Shown piece after piece: positions 60,804 to 64,000 of a stretch of 64,000 nucleotides of DNA (position 1 is the stretch's first letter; each line of letters starts with the position of its first letter). The DNA is taken from positions 62,001 through 126,000 of the forward strand of contig JBBSEX010000001.1 in the NCBI GenBank assembly GCA_038239345.1, in the 5' to 3' direction. Source of the stretch: JBBSEX01 sp038239345. Its GTDB lineage: Bacteria; Acidobacteriota; Terriglobia; Bryobacterales; Bryobacteraceae. The position numbers and the translations under genes are program-made. The notes under the pieces were generated by a model that saw only the letters and a list, made by a program, of their open reading frames with translations, was not told the DNA's origin and did not search any database.

Positions 60804-60935
60804 TTACTTACGCGCGCCGCGTCTTGGGCCTTTCAATCGCGATTGCCGTAACTTGTGCGATTTCCGTTTGGGCTTGGTGATAAGGAACGTGCCGCTGCCG
60901 ATGTATTCGGCTTTGTATAATTTGTCGTCTGCCAA
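60804..60935 (-). CDS. 43-residue basic protein, unlisted small gene
   Basis: A short frame from TTG at 60935 to TAA at 60804 encodes 43 residues beginning MADDKLYKAEYIGSGTF and ending in a very basic tail (KSHKLRQSRLKGPRRGARK). Three kinds of evidence support it: a consensus AGGAG 8 nt before the TTG, a TACAAT hexamer about 30 bases upstream of the TTG, and a strong terminator right after the stop. The basic tail suggests RNA or ribosome binding. I cannot name the family. A longer frame on the same strand in another phase (60808-61119) lacks these signals and is a shadow. Confidence 0.75.
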   Translation of the reverse strand: MADDKLYKAEYIGSGTFLITKPKRKSHKLRQSRLKGPRRGARK

Positions 60936-60964
60936 GTTGCTGTCTCCTGAAGAAAGTAAATCTC

Positions 60965-60970
60965 ATTGTA
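60965..60970 (-). promoter_or_regulatory. Putative -10 element (TACAAT) of the 43-residue protein gene
   Basis: TACAAT on the minus strand would start a transcript near 60958, giving a leader of about 22 bases that contains AGGAG at 60948-60944. The gene is therefore leadered. Confidence 0.45.
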
Positions 60971-60996
60971 GCGCAATCGATGGCCGTCTCCGGGTG

Positions 60997-61002
60997 TACA
61001 AT
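60997..61002 (+). promoter_or_regulatory. Putative -10 element (TACAAT) of the 83-residue protein gene
   Basis: TACAAT ends 9 nt before the ATG at 61012, predicting a leader of about 3 bases. A weak AGGG is inside the spacer. Confidence 0.4.
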
Positions 61003-61011
61003 AGGGTCGCG

Positions 61012-61263
61012 ATGGCCCGAGGTTGGGAAAGTAAGGAAGTTGAGTCGCAGATCGAAGCCCGTGAGGCGGAGAAGGACCGCCAAAAACAGCCTATGCGAAC
61101 TGCCGAACAGATGTCTCATGAGCGAAAGCGAGATGGATTGCTCCTCTCTCGTTCGCGCGTCCTGACTGATATTGCTAACTGCGAAAACGCATCGTATCGA
61201 ACGCTGCTACAGCGATCGCTCAGTTTCCTCGATGAGCAGATCGCTCTGATACCACCAGAATAA
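61012..61263 (+). CDS. Small charged helical protein of unknown function
   Basis: An 83-residue protein starting ARGWESKEVESQIEAREAEK after the first Met. It is rich in Glu, Arg and Lys and probably all-helical, with a Ser/Leu-rich C-terminal half (SLSFLDEQIALIPPE). The ATG at 61012 is preferred to an upstream in-frame start at 60853, because the latter would cover the divergent small gene and both promoters. I do not know its function. It resembles small conserved acidobacterial proteins of the same start, which is a recollection and not a search result. Confidence 0.7.
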   Translation: MARGWESKEVESQIEAREAEKDRQKQPMRTAEQMSHERKRDGLLLSRSRVLTDIANCENASYRTLLQRSLSFLDEQIALIPPE

Positions 61264-61291
61264 TCCGCTTTGCTATGCAGCAGGGATCGAG

Positions 61292-62158
61292 CTAGTTTCG
61301 GACCTGCTGTACCTTTGGGGTCGCCAAATATCCGGCGATTTGATCTTTTCCTACCGAGTTAACCACAATCTCATACGGTTGCCGGGCCTTAGAAACATAG
61401 AACTGAATGGGTTCGTTTACCGACCGGTCGCGTTTCTCTACCGTCTTATCGTCGGCCAGAACCTCAATCGTGTAACGGTTCTTCTTCGAATCCACCTTCT
61501 TAAGCAAAACTGAAATATCGCCAACCTTTTGCGGCGCTTTCGTTTTCAGAAGCTTGAAATCGTAGTAGTTGCGTTCGCCCAAGGCTCGCAGTGCCGTCAA
61601 TTCCTTGCCATTGGTGGCGATCAACCCGCTTTGAACTCCCAAATCCCCGGTCGTCCGCTTCAAATCCGAAATCGTTTTTTCCAGCTCCGATTTCGTATTG
61701 GCGACGTCCGTTTTTACGGTCCCGACTTCCGTACTAACGCTGGCAATTTGAGTGTTCGCCTTGCTTGTGTCGTCCGCTACCTTGGAGATTTCCTGGTGCA
61801 GCGCGGCTTGTTGTTTCACTTGCTCGGCGGCCAGTTTCGCCGCTAGATCGTCGGCATGCTTCGATGCGTCCACGCGGGCTTGTCCAGCCGCGCTCGATAC
61901 CAGACGCTGCGCCCGTTCCAGTTGATCCTTCAACGAATCTACTGTGCGCCGGTTGCTCTGCACGGAAACCGATGAAGTTTCCTTCATCTTCGAAATTTCA
62001 GCCGACAACGCGTCTCGGGTCTTACCTAATTCGGTATCGATCTGTTTCACCTGATAAAACAGGTAAATATTCGCCGCTAGTAAAGCTAACACAGCACCGA
62101 AAAGGATCGCGATCTTCATTCCGGAACCTCCGGATGAGGCGGGTACGTTGGGATTCAA
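61292..62158 (-). CDS. Membrane-anchored coiled-coil protein
   Basis: A 288-residue protein with one transmembrane helix (IAILFGAVLALLAANIYLFY, about 15-35), a long coiled coil from 36 to about 180 with LSAEISKMKETSS and SELEKTISDLKRTTGDLG repeats, and a small C-terminal beta domain (RYTIEVLADDKTVEKRDRSV, PYEIVVNSVGKDQIAGYL). The start is TTG at 62158 with AAGGAGA about 9 nt upstream; a later Met at 62119 would begin just at the helix. Function is unknown; the shape suits a periplasmic spacer or scaffold. Confidence 0.82.
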   Translation of the reverse strand: MNPNVPASSGGSGMKIAILFGAVLALLAANIYLFYQVKQIDTELGKTRDALSAEISKMKETSSVSVQSNRRTVDSLKDQLERAQRLVSSAAGQARVDASKHADDLAAKLAAEQVKQQAALHQEISKVADDTSKANTQIASVSTEVGTVKTDVANTKSELEKTISDLKRTTGDLGVQSGLIATNGKELTALRALGERNYYDFKLLKTKAPQKVGDISVLLKKVDSKKNRYTIEVLADDKTVEKRDRSVNEPIQFYVSKARQPYEIVVNSVGKDQIAGYLATPKVQQVRN

Positions 62159-62197
62159 GCTTCACTTCTCCTTATGCTGTAATGGTTTTCCACCACA

Positions 62198-62237
62198 TAC
62201 TCTATCATCTATAGAGTAAGATGTTGCTCTGTGTCAT
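62198..62237 (-). promoter_or_regulatory. Promoter and overlapping dyad operator of the coiled-coil protein gene
   Basis: On the minus strand ATGACA (62237-62232), an 18-base spacer and TATAGA (62213-62208) form a promoter candidate with a leader of about 43 bases. A perfect inverted repeat TACTCTAT (62198-62205) / ATAGAGTA (62211-62218) with a 5-base spacer overlaps the -10 and start region. This is the position expected of a repressor site. The cognate regulator is unknown. Confidence 0.5.
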
Positions 62238-62297
62238 TCCGGTTTCCATCGTTTTATTGCCCTAAGATGTCCCCGCGAATCACCTAAGGCCCCGTTC

Positions 62298-62918
62298 CTA
62301 GCCCTCTGAAGCCGGAACTGGCCGAGGTGGACGAGCAAAATCGAGCAATTCCTGCTTTGGAATCCCTGGCTCAAAGCAGCGCCGGCACCGCGCTTCATAC
62401 ATTCCCGCGGCTCCCACCACTATCAGATCGTCCGATTCCACCAATCTTTGAGTATGTTTTGCCGGATTTCCACAGCGCATGCAAATCGCCAGCGTCTTCT
62501 CGATCGATTCTGCCAGGGTCAGCAATTCCGGCATCGGATGGAAGGGCCGGCCCATGAAATCGGTATCCAGCCCGGCGATGATTACCTGTTTTCCGCTGTC
62601 GGCGAGTTGTTGCGCGACATCGATCAGATCCTGCCCGAAGAAATTCGATTCGTCCACGCCCACTACCTGCGTCCGCCAATCGAGTTTCGCCAGAATCTCG
62701 GCCGCGCCATCGACCACCTCCGAGCGCATCCGGATTTCTCCATGCGAAACGATCTCATTGGGAGAATAGCGGGCATCCAACCGGGGCTTGAAAACCTGAA
62801 CGCGTTTCCGGGCAATCATGGCCCGCCGCAAGCGCCGCATCAACTCTTCACTCTTGCCGGAAAACATCGGACCGCAAATGGCCTCGATCCAGCCTATATT
62901 GCCAGTAACAAAATCCAT
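62298..62918 (-). CDS. tdk: Thymidine kinase
   Basis: A 206-residue type II thymidine kinase for pyrimidine deoxynucleoside salvage. The P-loop is GPMFSGKSEELMRRL near residue 16, VVGVDESNFFGQDLID contains the DE pair, and GLDTDFMGRPFHPMPELLTLA is the lasso-adjacent segment. Four cysteines in CMRCG and CRRC form the structural zinc site. Length is typical. The HslR-like gene lies 32 bases upstream on the same strand. The ATG at 62918 has no clear ribosome binding site. Confidence 0.97.
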   Translation of the reverse strand: MDFVTGNIGWIEAICGPMFSGKSEELMRRLRRAMIARKRVQVFKPRLDARYSPNEIVSHGEIRMRSEVVDGAAEILAKLDWRTQVVGVDESNFFGQDLIDVAQQLADSGKQVIIAGLDTDFMGRPFHPMPELLTLAESIEKTLAICMRCGNPAKHTQRLVESDDLIVVGAAGMYEARCRRCFEPGIPKQELLDFARPPRPVPASEG

Positions 62919-62950
62919 GAATCTGTTTTAGAGTGTATCAGCCAAACAGA

Positions 62951-63322
62951 TCACCCTCGTCCGCGAAAGCGGTCGATTGCCCGCCGGTCTCGCTTCGAAG
63001 GTTTCGCTTCCGGCACCCCTCCAAAATCCCGCATCGCTTTTCGCTCATCGGCTAACTTCACCCGGAGTACCTGGCTAGCCTCCGTTTCGCGGTAGAGCGT
63101 CTGGGCCACGGGCGCCGGACCGCGCATCTCGCTCAGCCCAAGCACCTCCACTTGAAACTCTCCTCCATCGTTCTTCACCTGCAGCATGTCCCCCAGCTTG
63201 ACCTCGCGCGCAGCCTTCGCCAATTGTCCGTTGGACTCGATTCTCCCCAGCTCACAGGCCTTCCCCGCCAAAGATCGGGTCTTGAAGAATCGGGCCGCCC
63301 ATAGCCACTTGTCCATTCGCAT
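62951..63322 (-). CDS. hslR: S4-domain RNA-binding protein, Hsp15/HslR-like
   Basis: A 123-residue protein with an S4 domain at the N-terminus (RMDKWLWAARFFKTRSLAGK, then GRIESNGQLAKAAREVKLGD) and a basic C-terminal tail (EAKPSKRDRRAIDRFRGRG). In E. coli, Hsp15 binds stalled 50S subunits carrying peptidyl-tRNA. The ATG at 63322 gives the family start. It diverges from the DUF3291 gene with only 25 bases between start codons. Confidence 0.93.
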   Translation of the reverse strand: MRMDKWLWAARFFKTRSLAGKACELGRIESNGQLAKAAREVKLGDMLQVKNDGGEFQVEVLGLSEMRGPAPVAQTLYRETEASQVLRVKLADERKAMRDFGGVPEAKPSKRDRRAIDRFRGRG

Positions 63323-63347
63323 AGAGATATTCCGCTACCATCTTAAA

Positions 63348-63815
63348 GTGCAAACCCACCACCTGGCTCAAATCAACATCGGGCGTCTGATCGCCCCTAT
63401 CGACGACCCTCAAATCGCCGAATTTGTCGCGCAATTGGACTCAATCAATCAACTGGCCGAAGCAAGCCCCGGCTTCCTATGGCGCCTGAAATCCGATGAG
63501 GGTAACGCCACCGATATCCCATACAATGACGACCCGTTTGTGATTGTCAACATGTCCGTGTGGGAGTCTATCGAAGCACTGCAGAATTTCGCTTATCAAT
63601 CCCGGCACGTGCACGTCCTGCGCGATCGTAAGAAGTGGTTTCAGAAAATGGACCTTGCCCACTATTGCCTCTGGTGGGTTCCCGCCGGCCATCGTCCCAC
63701 TGTCGCCGAAGGCCGGGAAAGACTGGAAACCTATCAACGCCAGGGAGCCACCCCCGAAGCCTTCTGGTTCTCCGAGTGGTTCCCCGCGCCCTCCGCGGAA
63801 GCGGTGCCGGCCTAA
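63348..63815 (+). CDS. DUF3291 domain protein
   Basis: A 155-residue protein of the DUF3291 family (antibiotic-monooxygenase-like ferredoxin fold). HHLAQINIGRLIAPIDDPQI at the start, NMSVWESIEALQNFAY and YCLWWVPAGHRPTVAEGRER are the family hallmarks. GTG at 63348 is preferred; the longer frame from 63186 lies antisense over the HslR gene. TACCAT ends 6 nt before the GTG and no ribosome binding site is present. Function is unknown. Confidence 0.87.
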   Translation: MQTHHLAQINIGRLIAPIDDPQIAEFVAQLDSINQLAEASPGFLWRLKSDEGNATDIPYNDDPFVIVNMSVWESIEALQNFAYQSRHVHVLRDRKKWFQKMDLAHYCLWWVPAGHRPTVAEGRERLETYQRQGATPEAFWFSEWFPAPSAEAVPA

Positions 63816-63946
63816 GCTTCCCGCACGGGATCGGGCCAGCGTAAAAATGGAACGCCCGTCTATCGTAAGCCCTGCCTCGTGTGTCACAATGTGCGGAAGG
63901 CTTCAGAAGTCGCCTCAATCAAAGTCCCGGGGAGAAACTCGCATCG

Positions 63947-64000
63947 ATGGCAAATCTCTTAGCGCGAAAGCCGCTCAGCGTATTGATGGAAGAGGCGAAG
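63947..64000 (+). CDS. Start of a probable APC-family amino acid permease, 3' end outside window
   Basis: The ATG at 63947 opens a frame that runs off the window after 18 codons (MANLLARKPLSVLMEEAK). This N-terminus resembles cationic amino acid/polyamine permeases of the APC superfamily, which begin with a similar cytoplasmic helix. A GGGGAG ribosome binding site lies about 11-14 nt upstream. The assignment rests on few residues. Confidence 0.5.
   Translation, partial: MANLLARKPLSVLMEEAK

Noticed and set aside
60808..61119. 103-residue minus-strand frame over the small basic protein gene
   Set aside because: The alternative phase (60804-60935) has promoter, ribosome binding site and terminator, while this one starts within the divergent gene at 61012.
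1..64000. tRNA, rRNA, CRISPR, insertion sequence or prophage features
   Set aside because: Gaps between genes were read for tRNA T-arm sequences and repeats, and coding regions for transposase or integrase motifs; none was found. A tRNAscan or Infernal run could still find something that reading by eye misses.

Overview
The window looks like chromosome from a soil-type Acidobacterium, most likely of the Solibacter/Bryobacter kind. This is inferred from gene families, not from any marker-gene search. The families pointing that way are a PadR-controlled duplicated ABC permease of the acidobacterial ADOP type, an ECF sigma factor and a Ser/Thr kinase with a TPR tail, a DUF1080 protein, two Gfo/Idh/MocA oxidoreductases, a secreted ceramidase-like protein, a DUF5060-type glycosidase-like protein and a large HExxH metalloprotease. 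Both strands are densely coded. I see no rRNA, tRNA, CRISPR array, insertion sequence or prophage. No stretch over 300 bases lacks a gene.

Layout. 1-8.1 kb: a 5'-truncated DAC-like (DisA_N-like) sensor protein, a cyclic-nucleotide-binding histidine kinase, a polytopic membrane protein, and the PadR/ADOP permease pair with a clear operator. 8.2-14.7 kb: a fosmidomycin-resistance-type exporter, a Ser/Thr kinase, a secreted protein, an NHL-repeat fragment and an ECF sigma factor. 14.7-18.2 kb: a minus-strand operon of glycosidase-like protein, tsaB, Gfo/Idh oxidoreductase and sigma factor. 18.2-29.3 kb: metalloprotease, nadD, CPBP protease, Baeyer-Villiger-type monooxygenase, HSL-type esterase, an OmpR two-component system, DUF1326, YjbQ, DUF507 and ribokinase. 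29.3-39.7 kb: membrane protein, TPR protein, MFS exporter, VOC protein, DUF1080 protein, oxidoreductase, phosphatase-superfamily protein, ceramidase-like protein and a GlcD-like oxidase. 39.7-51.5 kb: a housekeeping stretch with RNase J, ClpP, Rrf2 regulator, rhomboid, M48 protease, class II aldolase, YgfZ, CopD-like protein, MBL hydrolase, DegT aminotransferase, PurH and isocitrate dehydrogenase. 51.5-64 kb: a CheB-CheR-PAS-histidine kinase fusion, a frameshifted DUF3142 lipoprotein and its partner, an HD alarmone-hydrolase-like protein, DegT aminotransferase with GT2, an unlisted 43-residue basic protein with a strong terminator, thymidine kinase, HslR-like S4 protein, DUF3291 and the start of a probable amino acid permease.

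The most unusual signal is in the promoters. Many first genes have a TAnnnT-type -10 hexamer only 5-11 nt before the start codon and no Shine-Dalgarno sequence, which suggests leaderless or near-leaderless transcripts. At three divergent gene pairs (43.46, 46.79 and 47.70 kb) the two start codons are only 23-24 nt apart, and a single partly symmetric AT-rich element gives a -10 hexamer on both strands. By contrast, internal operon genes and a few leadered genes (PadR, YjbQ, the 43-residue protein, the coiled-coil protein) have clear AGGAG-type ribosome binding sites.

A proteostasis-like group lies at 41.4-44.6 kb: clpP sits directly behind an IscR-like Rrf2 regulator with three cysteines, and a rhomboid and an M48 protease diverge from one such shared promoter. 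All functional statements rest on motif recognition by eye, and coordinates were adjusted where a better start codon was visible.
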